Assembly (NCBI GenBank): GCA_946644025.1
Contig: CAMPCG010000068.1
Location: 1 to 10,936, forward strand
DNA: 10,936 bases
From: an uncultured Prevotellaceae bacterium
Lineage (GTDB): Bacteria; Bacteroidota; Bacteroidia; Bacteroidales; Bacteroidaceae
Direction of reading: 5' to 3'
This document shows positions 1 to 6,252 of this stretch, in pieces. The notes beneath the pieces were generated by a model. The model ran no database searches and was not told the DNA's origin. It saw only the letters and a program-made list of their open reading frames with translations. Each line of letters starts with the position of its first letter. Within the stretch, counting starts at the first letter, position 1. A program made the translations under genes and the position numbers.

Positions 1-190
1 GCGGTTACTGAGCGATGACGCTTTCAGCGTCATTTGCGGATAATTGCGGATAATCGTAAATCGGTTTAATCCGTTGTCAGAAGAAATCCGTGCAATCGGT
101 TTAATCCGTTGTCAGAAGAAATCCGTTTAATCGGTTTAATCCGTTGTTAGAAAGAATCGGTTTAATCCGTTGTCAGAGAAAAATCCCTGT
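1..190. repeat. Tandem 'TCGGTTTAATCCG' repeats plus hairpin, left edge
   Basis: No gene is visible here. Positions 15-33 form a perfect 8-bp hairpin (ATGACGCT, loop TTC, AGCGTCAT). TGCGGATAAT is repeated directly at 35-54. Four copies of a unit beginning TCGGTTTAATCCGTTGT start at 61, 96, 131 and 157, so the period is 35, 35, then 26. The first two are identical over 30 bases and the later two are shortened and diverged. The block ends at the 3' end of the DUF4294 gene, so it could act in transcript ending, but no clean U-tract hairpin is seen. Confidence 0.8.
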
Positions 191-781
191 CTATATCTGT
201 CCGGACTCCACCATGAGTACAACTCTCTCTGTGAGCCGGTCCACTCCGTCGGGGTCGTAGCCTTTCTTGAGCGACGCTCCGAACATCCAGGCGAAGGCCT
301 GCCACATGCCCGAGCGCACGGGGCCTATGAATGCCTGCATGGCCTCGTAGGCGGTGCTGTTGCACTCGCGGTCTATGAGCTTGATGAGCAGTTTGCCTTG
401 CGAGAAGGTGAGCTTCTTCATCTTAGGCTTGTAGTCTCTGACGATGGCGCTCTCCACGCGCTTGAGATGGTCCTTGCGCTCCGACGGCGGCAGCGTCTCG
501 GTGAACTCGGCCGTCTCGATGATAATCTGGCGCACCTCCTTGGCGATGGGAAGCACCTTCTTCACGTTGCGCACCAGCCGCATGTAGGCCTTCTGCTGGC
601 GCTTGCTCTTGAACGTGGGCTCGGGATAGACGTATACCTTCGACAGCTCCATGTACTGAATGGAGTCGCCGTCCACAAGAGCCTTGCCCACCTTCACCGT
701 CGGCACGAACGTGGGGTCGTCTTGAGCGAATGAAGTGATAGGTGATAAGTGATAAGTGATAAGTGCAAGCAGCACTTTCAC
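191..781 (-). CDS. Secreted DUF4294-family protein
   Basis: This looks like the DUF4294 family, conserved exported proteins of Bacteroidales with no known biochemical role. The conserved body begins at 'VKVGKALVDGDSIQYMELSKV' and runs to the stop, with a basic, lysine/arginine-rich middle. I prefer the GTG start at 781. It gives 196 residues opening VKVLLALITYHLSPITSFAQ, a short basic start, a hydrophobic core and an SFA/Q signal-peptidase I type site. The frame stays open upstream to an ATG at 949 and a GTG at 952. That extension would add about 57 residues that are merely translated heptamer repeat (SLITYHL type), including a second copy of the LRLSV[KR]VLL[AS]LIT segment. No methionine lies between the upstream ATG and the mature domain, so the start is uncertain. 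The hydrophobic core itself is encoded by the TGATAAG-type repeat. Family call fairly sure; start only moderately so. Confidence 0.75.
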   Translation of the reverse strand: MKVLLALITYHLSPITSFAQDDPTFVPTVKVGKALVDGDSIQYMELSKVYVYPEPTFKSKRQQKAYMRLVRNVKKVLPIAKEVRQIIIETAEFTETLPPSERKDHLKRVESAIVRDYKPKMKKLTFSQGKLLIKLIDRECNSTAYEAMQAFIGPVRSGMWQAFAWMFGASLKKGYDPDGVDRLTERVVLMVESGQI

Positions 782-949
782 ACTTAGTCGAAGGGAGAAG
801 CAAGAAGTGATAAGTGAGGAGTGATAAGTGATAAGTGAGAAGGTAGAAGTGATAAGTGATAAGTGATAAGTGATAAGTGATAAGTGATGAGTGATAAGTG
901 AGAGCAGCACTCTCACGCTTAGTCGAAGGGAAGAAATCTTATCACTCAT
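735..949. repeat. Heptamer (GTGATAA)n array with duplicated 30-bp core
   Basis: GTGATAA and close variants (GTGAGGA, GTGAGAA, GTGATGA) repeat with a strict 7-bp period in two blocks, about 735-764 and 806-900. Each block is followed by a related non-repeat core, AGCAGCACT[TC]TCAC[AG]CTTAGTCGAAGGGA, at about 771 and 903, an offset of about 132 bp. The layout therefore looks like a tandem duplication of array plus core. The left block lies within the signal-peptide codons of the DUF4294 gene. The right block is intergenic if the GTG at 781 is the start. Confidence 0.85.
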
Positions 950-1026
950 CACTCCTAACTCCTAACTCTTAACTCTTAACTCCTAACTCTTAACTCCTAA
1001 CTCCTAACTCCTAACTCCTAACTCCT
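950..1026. repeat. Heptamer (ACTCCTA/ACTCTTA)n array
   Basis: About ten head-to-tail heptamers, ACTCCTA or ACTCTTA, fill the space down to the stop codon of the acyl-CoA synthetase; the last unit contributes the stop trinucleotide. On the minus strand the unit reads TAGGAGT, close in form and identical in period to the GTGATAA array next to it. It holds no gene, no clear promoter and no hairpin, being one-sided in base composition. Confidence 0.85.
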
Positions 1027-2752
1027 ATATCACCTCAATGCCCAGCTGTTCGCAGAGCTTGAGGCTCATTTCCTTGAGCTTGAACTTCTGTATCTTGCCC
1101 GACCCTGTCAGGGGGAACTGGTCGATGAAGAATACGTACTTCGGAATCTTGTAGCGGGCTATCTTGCCTCGGCAGAACTCGCGCACGTCCTCGGGCTCCA
1201 TCTTGGCACCCTCTTCGAGGATGATGAAGGCTCCGACCTCCTCGCCGTACTTCTTCGACGGCACGGCGGCCACCTGCACGTCGCGTATGCCGGGCATGTG
1301 GTAGAGGAACTCCTCTATCTCGCGCGGGTAGATATTCTCGCCGCCACGGATAATCATGTCCTTGATGCGGCCCGTAATCTTGTAGAATCCCTGCTCGTCT
1401 TTCACGCCGAGGTCGCCCGAGTGCAGGAATCCGTTCTTGTCGATGACCTCGGCCGTGGCCGTGGGGTTCTTGTAGTAGCCCTTCATCACGTTGAAGCCGC
1501 GGCAGCACATCTCGCCCTGCACGCCCACGGGGCACTCCTCGCCGGTCTCGGGGTTGAGCACCTTCACCTCGACGAAGGGGAAGTCGCGGCCCACGGTGGT
1601 GCAGCGCTGCTCGAAGGTGTCGTTCAGGCAGGTCTGCGTCATGCCGGGCGACGACTCGGTCAGTCCGTAGACGCTGGTGATGGTCATGTACATCTTCTCC
1701 GACACCTGCTTCATCAGCTCCACGGGGCAGAGGCTACCGGCCATGATGCCCGTGCGGAGGCAGGTGAGGTCGAACATGGAGAACATGGGGTGGTTGAGCT
1801 CGGCGATGAACATCGTCGGCACGCCGTAGACGGCGGTGCAGCGCTCCTTGTGTATGGAGGCGAGCACGACGAGGGGGTCGAACTTCTCGACCATCACTTC
1901 GGTGCAGCCGTGGGTCAGGCAGTTCATCGTGGCCAGCACCACGCCGAAGCAGTGGAACAGCGGCACGCAGACGCAGAGCTTGTCGTCCTGGGTGAAGCCC
2001 ATGTTCTCACCCGTGAAGTACCCGTCGTTGGCAATGCCGTAGTGCGTCAGCATCACGCCCTTGGGGAAGCCCGTCGTACCGCTGGTGTACTGCATGTTGC
2101 ACACGTCGTGGCACGACACCTGGCTCTTCATCTCCAGCAGCTTCTTGTCTTCGATGTTCTGACCCAGCAGCAGCAGCTCGGCGGTGTTGTACATGCCGCG
2201 GTACTTCTCCATGCCTATGAACACCACGTTCTTCAGGTAGGGGAAGCGTTCGCTGCACAGGTGGCCGCGCTCGCAGTTCTTTAGCTCGGGCAGCATGGTG
2301 TAGGTCATGTCCACGTAGTTACAGTCCCACGTGCCGTCGGTGATGCACAGCGTGTGCATGTCCGAGTCCTTGCAGAGATACTCCAGCTCGGCCTGCTTGT
2401 AGTTCGTGTTCACCGTGACGAGCACGGCGCCAATCTTTGCCGTGGCGTAGAGGAACGTCAGCCAGTCGGGCACGTTGGTGGCCCAGATGCCCACGTTGGA
2501 GCCTCGCGTCACGCCGATGGCTAGCAAACCCTTGGCCAGGTTGTCTACACGCTCGTTGAACTGGCTCCAGGTGAAGCGCAGGTCGCGGTCAGAGTATACG
2601 ATGTATTCCTTGTCGGGGGTCGTCTCGGCCCAGTGCTCCAGCCACTGGCCCAGGGTGCGCTCGTGCAGCTTGTAGCCGGCGCTGCCTGTCTCGGCCGGGT
2701 AGGTCCTGTCGGGCAGGGGCCTGCCTGCCATGTCTAGTCTTACGTTGCCCAT
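1025..2752 (-). CDS. Acyl-CoA synthetase (AMP-binding, ANL superfamily)
   Basis: It is predicted to activate a fatty or other carboxylic acid to an acyl-adenylate and then to acyl-CoA in the cytoplasm. The 575-residue protein from the ATG at 2752 carries the full ANL signature set: P-loop [14 protein letters not shown] (222-235), YGLTES (362-367), the adenosine-binding aspartate in HSGDLG (444-449), the hinge [20 protein letters not shown] (461-480), and the catalytic lysine in GSGKIQK (K553). Length is normal for medium/long-chain acyl-CoA ligases. The frame is open upstream to 2839, but those 29 codons translate an intergenic palindrome ([16 protein letters not shown]), so I reject them. 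The gene follows the XRE/cupin regulator on the same strand 113 bp downstream, a pairing that suggests the regulator controls it or senses its substrate or product. Chain-length preference cannot be read from sequence. Confidence 0.93.
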   Translation of the reverse strand: MGNVRLDMAGRPLPDRTYPAETGSAGYKLHERTLGQWLEHWAETTPDKEYIVYSDRDLRFTWSQFNERVDNLAKGLLAIGVTRGSNVGIWATNVPDWLTFLYATAKIGAVLVTVNTNYKQAELEYLCKDSDMHTLCITDGTWDCNYVDMTYTMLPELKNCERGHLCSERFPYLKNVVFIGMEKYRGMYNTAELLLLGQNIEDKKLLEMKSQVSCHDVCNMQYTSGTTGFPKGVMLTHYGIANDGYFTGENMGFTQDDKLCVCVPLFHCFGVVLATMNCLTHGCTEVMVEKFDPLVVLASIHKERCTAVYGVPTMFIAELNHPMFSMFDLTCLRTGIMAGSLCPVELMKQVSEKMYMTITSVYGLTESSPGMTQTCLNDTFEQRCTTVGRDFPFVEVKVLNPETGEECPVGVQGEMCCRGFNVMKGYYKNPTATAEVIDKNGFLHSGDLGVKDEQGFYKITGRIKDMIIRGGENIYPREIEEFLYHMPGIRDVQVAAVPSKKYGEEVGAFIILEEGAKMEPEDVREFCRGKIARYKIPKYVFFIDQFPLTGSGKIQKFKLKEMSLKLCEQLGIEVI

Positions 2753-2771
2753 GTCGGTCAATTTTTTGGTG

Positions 2772-2856
2772 GGGGTGAGTAGTGAGGGGTGAGAGGTGAG
2801 AGGATTGTTCTGCGGTGAAACTAATCTCCCACCCCTCACCTCTCACTTCTCACCCC
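2772..2856. repeat. Palindromic element with GTGAGAG arms and TGCGG loop
   Basis: A long imperfect inverted repeat: the left arm 2772-2809 (GGGGTGAGTAGTGAGGGG...) pairs with the right arm 2818-2856, leaving a loop containing TGCGGTGAAACTAAT. It separates the regulator's stop (2866) from the acyl-CoA synthetase start (2752), so a shared transcript would carry a strong hairpin that could alter the ratio of the two proteins. Related elements occur at 5128-5200 and 6951-7051. Confidence 0.8.
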
Positions 2857-2865
2857 AAAAGTAGT

Positions 2866-3450
2866 TTAAAACGGGATGTAGACCAGTGCCAGAATCTTGG
2901 CGCATTTACCGGGCACACCGTGTACGTGGTGCTTGACGATGGAGTCGTAGTAAATGCTGTCGCCCTCCTTGAGGTGATAGGTCTCCTTTCCGTAGACTAT
3001 CTCCACCTCTCCCTGCATGACGTAGATGAACTCCTCGCCCTCGTGGTCCGAGAGGTGGTATTCAGGGGTCAGCTCCGGGTGTATGTCGATGATGAACGGC
3101 TCCATGTGCCTTCCCGTCTTGTGCTGTGCCAGGGGGTGATACTCCATGTGGCGTCGGGCGTCGGCAGCTCCGTTGGAGAAGCTGATGGTGTGCTGCTTCT
3201 CGCGGTCGGCGGCGCGGCATACCACGGGGCCTATGTCGTCGCTGTCGTCGAGGAACGTGCCCAGGCGTACACCCAGGGCGCGGGCCACCTTGATTAGCGG
3301 GCCCAGCGACGGCAGGTTCTGATCGGTCTCTATCGACTGAATCTGTTCTGGCGAGAGACCGCTGCGCTCGGAAATCTCCTCAACGGAGAGGCCTTTCGTC
3401 TCGCGCATACTCTTAATCTTTGCTCCGATTACGCTGTGTTGGTTTTCCAT
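2866..3450 (-). CDS. XRE-family regulator with C-terminal cupin domain
   Basis: A 194-residue transcription factor. Residues 7-64 form an XRE-type helix-turn-helix (IGAKIKSMRETKGLSVEEIS, then SGLSPEQIQSIE as the recognition region). Residues 110-190 form a cupin_2 barrel with EYHLSDHEGEEFIYVMQGE and a late HH-H cluster (174, 175, 177), which could bind a metal or small ligand. This architecture matches SutR/PuuR-like regulators, in which the cupin senses a metabolite. It lies just upstream of, and on the same strand as, the acyl-CoA synthetase, so autoregulation plus control of that gene in response to a carboxylic acid or CoA ester is a reasonable inference. The ATG at 3450 is the first methionine and places the HTH at the usual distance from the N-terminus. 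No TAnnTTTG box was found directly upstream. Confidence 0.92.
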   Translation of the reverse strand: MENQHSVIGAKIKSMRETKGLSVEEISERSGLSPEQIQSIETDQNLPSLGPLIKVARALGVRLGTFLDDSDDIGPVVCRAADREKQHTISFSNGAADARRHMEYHPLAQHKTGRHMEPFIIDIHPELTPEYHLSDHEGEEFIYVMQGEVEIVYGKETYHLKEGDSIYYDSIVKHHVHGVPGKCAKILALVYIPF

Positions 3451-3474
3451 CTCTATCTAGTTCTATTATTGTTG

Positions 3475-3609
3475 GAGTGAAGGGGTGGGGAGATATACAT
3501 TGTTGTATAGAGTGAAAGGGGAGTGAAGGGGACGATACTACTTGTGGTAGAAGTGGGGAAAAGGTAATGCCCCTTTCACTTCCCTTTCACTTCCTTTTCA
3601 CTCCCCTTA
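3475..3609. repeat. Intergenic palindrome with GTGAAAGGGGA arms
   Basis: This fills the gap between DUF3467 and the cupin regulator. The left arm 3511-3536 (AGTGAAAGGGGAGTGAAG...) pairs with 3567-3591 (ending CCCTTTCACT). A small central hairpin CTAC-TTGTG-GTAG lies at 3538-3550. The right half repeats CTTTCACTTCC with a period of about 11 bp. It resembles the other arrays in layout but lacks the TGCGG loop. It could end DUF3467 transcription, though no clear U-tract is seen. Confidence 0.75.
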
Positions 3610-3612
3610 AAA

Positions 3613-3930
3613 TCATGCCTCTCCCTTACCGAAGGGTGCGATGGTGCGGGGAGCCTGCTGCTTGGCCTCGGGCAGCTTAATCTGTCCGAAGTTGTGCTCG
3701 TAGCGCATGATGTTCTCCTGCAGTGCACCGAGCAGGCGCTTGGCGTGCTCAGGGGCAAGGATGACGCGGCTGCGCACCTGGGCCTTCTGCAGGCCGGGCA
3801 GCATACGGGCAAAGTCTAGGATAAACTCCGACGAGGAGTGGGTGATGATGGCAAAGTTGGCGTACTCGCCCTGGGCCTTCTCGGGGGTTAGTTCTATCTG
3901 CAGTCCCTGCTTCTGTTCGTTCTCGTTCAT
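3613..3930 (-). CDS. DUF3467 domain protein
   Basis: A 105-residue cytoplasmic protein matching the DUF3467 family from nearly end to end: LQIELTPEKAQGEYANFAII, SSSEFILDFARMLPGLQKAQVRSRVIL, and HAKRLLGALQENI. The function of the family is not established. In many Bacteroidetes the gene sits next to the RNA polymerase genes rpoB/rpoC. Here it stands alone between a regulator and a broken toxin-antitoxin locus, with its own promoter at 4028-4058 and a leader of about 90 nt. The C-terminal tail (KQQAPRTIAPFGKGEA) is proline- and lysine-rich and probably disordered. The ATG at 3930 is the only sensible start. Confident in family, not in role. Confidence 0.92.
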   Translation of the reverse strand: MNENEQKQGLQIELTPEKAQGEYANFAIITHSSSEFILDFARMLPGLQKAQVRSRVILAPEHAKRLLGALQENIMRYEHNFGQIKLPEAKQQAPRTIAPFGKGEA

Positions 3931-3964
3931 AGTGATTTGTAGTTTTTTGTTTTAAGATTAATAA

Positions 3965-4010
3965 AAATGAACGCGCGCGCCCCGTCCGCAGTGCGGCACT
4001 CGGGACGCCC
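3965..4010 (-). promoter_or_regulatory. Structured leader before DUF3467
   Basis: The untranslated leader contains a GC-rich potential hairpin: GAACG...CGTTC at its ends, CGTCC/GGGACG inside, and a perfect AGTGC-G-GCACT dyad at the top. In an otherwise AT-rich leader this stands out and may affect translation or stability. No known riboswitch was recognised. Confidence 0.4.
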
Positions 4011-4027
4011 GTTCTTCATAGCGGCTG

Positions 4028-4058
4028 CAAAAGTACTACATTTCCCCCACACGTCAAA
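4028..4058 (-). promoter_or_regulatory. Bacteroidetes sigma promoter for DUF3467
   Basis: On the minus strand TTTG (4058-4055) is followed after 19 nt by TACTTTTG (4035-4028), a complete match to the Bacteroidetes primary-sigma pattern TTTG-N19-21-TAnnTTTG. The start of transcription should fall near 4020, giving DUF3467 a leader of about 90 nt. Confidence 0.8.
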
Positions 4059-4102
4059 AAACTTTAACATCTTTTCAGTGAAGAGTAAAAGTGACGGGCA
4101 AG

Positions 4103-4200
4103 TTATTCTTCCAACAAGTAGTCTATAAACTCTTGTGGCTCGAATACGGGAATCTTGGCCGCCCTGAAATCTTTCTTGTTGCGAGGAATTCTTGTTTCGC
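4103..4200 (-). pseudogene. C-terminal remnant of a PIN-domain toxin
   Basis: Read in the frame ending at the TAA at 4103-4105, the sequence gives IPRNKKDFRAAKIPVFEPQEFIDYLLEE. This resembles the C-terminus of Bacteroidales PIN-domain toxins (a TRNxKDF-type segment, then IPV..PEEF). PIN toxins are metal-dependent RNases of type II toxin-antitoxin systems. No start, no N-terminal catalytic aspartates and no room for the usual 130 or so residues remain, so most of the gene has been lost. It is in a different frame from the antitoxin-like ORF, which runs through this remnant to a stop at 4123. The identification rests on about 28 residues and is an inference. Confidence 0.55.
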
Positions 4201-4461
4201 CTTGTCGTAGTCAAAGTCGGCTGGAAGTGGCTTGATGCCTTGGCCGATGGATGCCACGAACGGCGTAATCTCTAAATCTTCGCGGGAAATGTGCAGTTTC
4301 TTGTTAAGATTGTCAGTTGCTGTTTTGGCAACGGGTTTCACAAGTGATGCACTAAGCATGGAAATCAGTGCCAGTTTAACCTGCTCGCTTGCTCCTTTCA
4401 ACTGCTCCCAATAGACTGATGTCTCTTGGTTTAATGTCGCTGTTGTTAAGTTCATAAGCAT
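4123..4461 (-). CDS. Antitoxin-like protein with hybrid C-terminus
   Basis: A 112-residue ORF. Residues 1 to about 90 (MLMNLTTATLNQETSVYWEQ..., ending PADFDYDKAKQEFLA) look like a real small protein of the kind encoded upstream of PIN toxins in Bacteroidales. The last 16 or so residues (ISGRPRFPYSSHKSL) are an out-of-frame reading of the toxin tail. The simplest account is a deletion that removed the end of the antitoxin gene and most of the toxin gene. The ATG at 4461 or 4455 could be the start. The region is more AT-rich than its flanks, in keeping with acquired DNA. Whether the truncated protein is made or still binds a partner is unknown. Confidence 0.55.
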   Translation of the reverse strand: MLMNLTTATLNQETSVYWEQLKGASEQVKLALISMLSASLVKPVAKTATDNLNKKLHISREDLEITPFVASIGQGIKPLPADFDYDKAKQEFLATRKISGRPRFPYSSHKSL

Positions 4462-4481
4462 TATTCTTTTGAATGATGGGC

Positions 4482-4489
4482 CAAAGGTA
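4482..4489 (-). promoter_or_regulatory. -7 box upstream of antitoxin-like ORF
   Basis: TACCTTTG on the minus strand, 21 bp upstream of the ATG at 4461, matches TAnnTTTG. No TTTG is found at the expected 19-21 nt further upstream, so this is a half-supported promoter. Its closeness to the start implies a very short leader. Confidence 0.45.
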
Positions 4490-4580
4490 CAAATTATTTT
4501 TTAAACGCCACGCCATTAAGCATTTCTTTTTTGTTTTATTGGCAAAATAAAGCCGCGGTGCGCTCCGTTTAATAAGTGTT

Positions 4581-5111
4581 ATGAAGATTTGCATATTCTG
4601 CTCGGCCAACGACCAACTTCCTGCCGAGTATTTCGATTTGACGCGCGAGCTGGGCCACTGGGCTGGGTGCGAGGGCCACACCATCGTCTTCGGTGGTGTC
4701 AATCAGGGGCTTATGGAGTGTGTGGCGCGTGCCGCCCACGAGGCTGGCGGGCGCACCATCGGCGTCGTGCCCTGGATGATTGAGCAGGGCGGGCGCCTGT
4801 CCGACTATGTCGACGTGGACATTCCCTGCGACAACCTCAGCGACCGCAAGCAGCTTATGATGGACCAGAGCGACGTGTTCATCGCCCTGCCCGGCGGTGT
4901 GGGCACGCTCGACGAGGTGTTCACCGTCGTGGCCTCGGCCACTATTGGCTATCACCAGAAGCGGGTCATACTTTACAGCATGACCCGCTTCTGGGACCCT
5001 CTCATCGCCCTCCTCGACGCGCTCCAGAACCAGGGGCTGATGCGCGGCCACTGGCACGACCACATCAGCGTGGCCAGCAACCTCGAGGAGGTGGTGAGTC
5101 TTTTGGGGTGA
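4581..5111 (+). CDS. LOG-family (TIGR00730) nucleotide phosphoribohydrolase
   Basis: A 176-residue Rossmann-fold protein of the LOG/lysine-decarboxylase-like family. Members cleave the N-glycosidic bond of nucleoside 5'-monophosphates (cytokinin riboside monophosphates in characterised cases, other purine nucleotides in some bacteria) to give base plus ribose 5-phosphate. Visible signatures are FGGVNQGLM (37-45), R89 in LSDRKQLM, and the family hallmark PGGVGTLDE (104-112), with E112 in the catalytic position. Length is normal for the family. It is the only plus-strand gene here, transcribed away from the toxin-antitoxin remnant across a 119-bp gap, and ends before a perfect 21-bp inverted repeat at 5143-5197. 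No convincing -7 box was found upstream. The physiological substrate cannot be told from sequence. Confidence 0.93.
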   Translation: MKICIFCSANDQLPAEYFDLTRELGHWAGCEGHTIVFGGVNQGLMECVARAAHEAGGRTIGVVPWMIEQGGRLSDYVDVDIPCDNLSDRKQLMMDQSDVFIALPGGVGTLDEVFTVVASATIGYHQKRVILYSMTRFWDPLIALLDALQNQGLMRGHWHDHISVASNLEEVVSLLG

Positions 5112-5127
5112 GTCTTGGGGGGCTTTT

Positions 5128-5200
5128 GGGGTGAGAGGTAAAGGGTGAGAGGTGGGAGGTTAGACTTGCGGCAGAACTAACCTCCCACCTCTCACCCCCC
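5128..5200. repeat. Palindromic element, perfect 21-bp stem, TGCGGCAG loop
   Basis: GGGTGAGAGGTGGGAGGTTAG at 5143-5163 is perfectly complementary to 5177-5197. The 13-nt loop is ACTTGCGGCAGAA. Another GTGAGAG-type unit precedes it at 5128-5138. It begins 17 bp after the LOG stop and lies between convergent genes, so it could end transcription from either side, although no U-run follows. The loop core TGCGGCAGA[AG]CTAACC recurs inside the MFS gene at 7006-7021. Confidence 0.85.
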
Positions 5201-5303
5201 TGAATTCAGCCACCCCTGTCTCCGTACACGGCAACAGCGTTGCCGTCGCAAAGGCTGGCAACGGCTGGCAGAAGAGACTCACCCCCAAAATCCCCCCTAA
5301 AAG
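5201..5303. other. Intergenic region with CGGCAAC hairpin
   Basis: No gene. CGGCAAC-AGC-GTTGCCG at 5229-5245 is a perfect 7-bp hairpin, followed by an imperfect direct repeat GGCTGGCA/GGCTGGCA at about 5253-5270. It is located just after the lipoprotein gene on the minus strand, so it may serve as that gene's 3' hairpin. No U-tract follows it. Confidence 0.45.
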
Positions 5304-6155
5304 TCATTTCACCTGAATGACCAGGTACTTGCTGGTGCTCCAGAACTGCTCGGGGTTGGTGATGCGCAGCACGTAGAGCTTGTTGGCGTCGCGCTGCAGG
5401 GTGTACGACCCTGCGGGGTGGCTGGTCAGCAGACGGGCGTCGCGCGACATGAGGTTAATCTCCCTGTCCACGCGGATGTCTATCTTCGTGAAGTAGTTCT
5501 TGTTGAAGTTGCCCTTGAGCACTTCTCCGCTCTGCAGTATTCCCTGCTCCTTCAGCTCCTTCTTTGTGCCGAAGACGTACCAGGCTGCGTTCAGGTCCTG
5601 CGTCTGCTTGCTGATGGTGGCCTCCTTCTCGGCGTTGTCGGTGGTGAGCTGCTCCACGTTGTCGTTCAGGTTGGCCACCTGCTCGTCCAGTTCGGCAATG
5701 TGTATGTCCTTCTGGTCCAGCTCGGTCATCAGCGTCCTTATCTCCTGTTCCTTCTTCTCCAGCTGCTCGCTCATGGCCACGATGGCCTTCTTCAGCCGCT
5801 CGTTGGTGATGCTGCCGTCGCGCACCTTCTTCTGCAGGTTGCTGATGAGCTCCTTGTTCTGGCTCAGCGTCTCCTGTATGAAGGCCATGTTCTCCTTGAT
5901 GCGTGCTGCCGAGGTGTTGCCCTCGCCGCTGCGCTCCACGGTGACGCGCTCCTGAGCCTCGTTGATGGCCTGGAATCCCTCTTCGATGAGGTTGTACGTG
6001 TCCATCATGTCGTTCAGCTCGTTGTCTTTCTCGGCATTGACCATTCTCAGCGAGTCAATGCGCTGGTTCAGCTCGGCCAGCTTACGCTTGTCGATACCGT
6101 CGCCACAGGCCGTGAGCGTGAGCACGCAGATGGCGAAAATAAAAAGCTTTTTCAT
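5304..6155 (-). CDS. Coiled-coil lipoprotein (Cbp1-like family)
   Basis: A 283-residue predicted lipoprotein. MKKLFIFAICVLTLTAC is a type II signal peptide with lipobox LTAC and Cys17 as the lipidated residue. Residues 25-195 are rich in heptad-spaced leucine, isoleucine and charged residues, consistent with a long coiled coil (LAELNQRIDSLRMVNAEKD..., MSEQLEKKEQEIRTLMTELD...). The last 90 or so residues form a compact, beta-rich tail ending FWSTSKYLVIQVK. The pattern matches Bacteroidales proteins annotated as Cbp1-family collagen-binding adhesins, but that naming comes from few characterised members and the sequence alone does not show collagen binding. A -7 box lies at 6199-6206. The neighbouring MFS gene is on the same strand 97 bp upstream, and the promoter suggests separate transcription. 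Confidence 0.85.
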   Translation of the reverse strand: MKKLFIFAICVLTLTACGDGIDKRKLAELNQRIDSLRMVNAEKDNELNDMMDTYNLIEEGFQAINEAQERVTVERSGEGNTSAARIKENMAFIQETLSQNKELISNLQKKVRDGSITNERLKKAIVAMSEQLEKKEQEIRTLMTELDQKDIHIAELDEQVANLNDNVEQLTTDNAEKEATISKQTQDLNAAWYVFGTKKELKEQGILQSGEVLKGNFNKNYFTKIDIRVDREINLMSRDARLLTSHPAGSYTLQRDANKLYVLRITNPEQFWSTSKYLVIQVK

Positions 6156-6198
6156 ATCTTCTTGATGTTAAAGTTAATACTTGTCGTGCAATTTGCCG

Positions 6199-6206
6199 CA
6201 AAGGTA
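6199..6206 (-). promoter_or_regulatory. -7 box for the coiled-coil lipoprotein
   Basis: TACCTTTG on the minus strand, about 44 bp before the ATG at 6155, is an exact TAnnTTTG match. The nearest TTTG is at 6222-6219, only 12 nt away, so the upstream element is poor. Transcription would begin near 6192. Confidence 0.6.
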
Positions 6207-6252
6207 CAACATAATCGGCAAACCTAAGTAGCATTTAACTCCTTTTAACCCC

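Noticed and set aside
170..733. 187-aa plus-strand open frame
   Set aside because: Antisense to the DUF4294 domain, begins in the tandem repeat and has no recognisable domain.
1298..2284. 328-aa plus-strand open frame
   Set aside because: It lies opposite the acyl-CoA synthetase and has the His/Val/Leu-rich composition typical of an antisense reading of a GC-rich gene.
2753..2839. 29-residue N-terminal extension of the acyl-CoA synthetase
   Set aside because: Those codons translate the intergenic palindrome; the ATG at 2752 gives the normal family N-terminus.
3927..4214. 95-aa minus-strand open frame between DUF3467 and the antitoxin-like ORF
   Set aside because: It covers the DUF3467 promoter and leader and is a third-frame reading of the toxin tail; no family features.
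5418..6227. 269-aa plus-strand open frame
   Set aside because: Antisense to the coiled-coil lipoprotein; its leucine-rich look comes from reverse reading of Glu/Lys/Gln codons.
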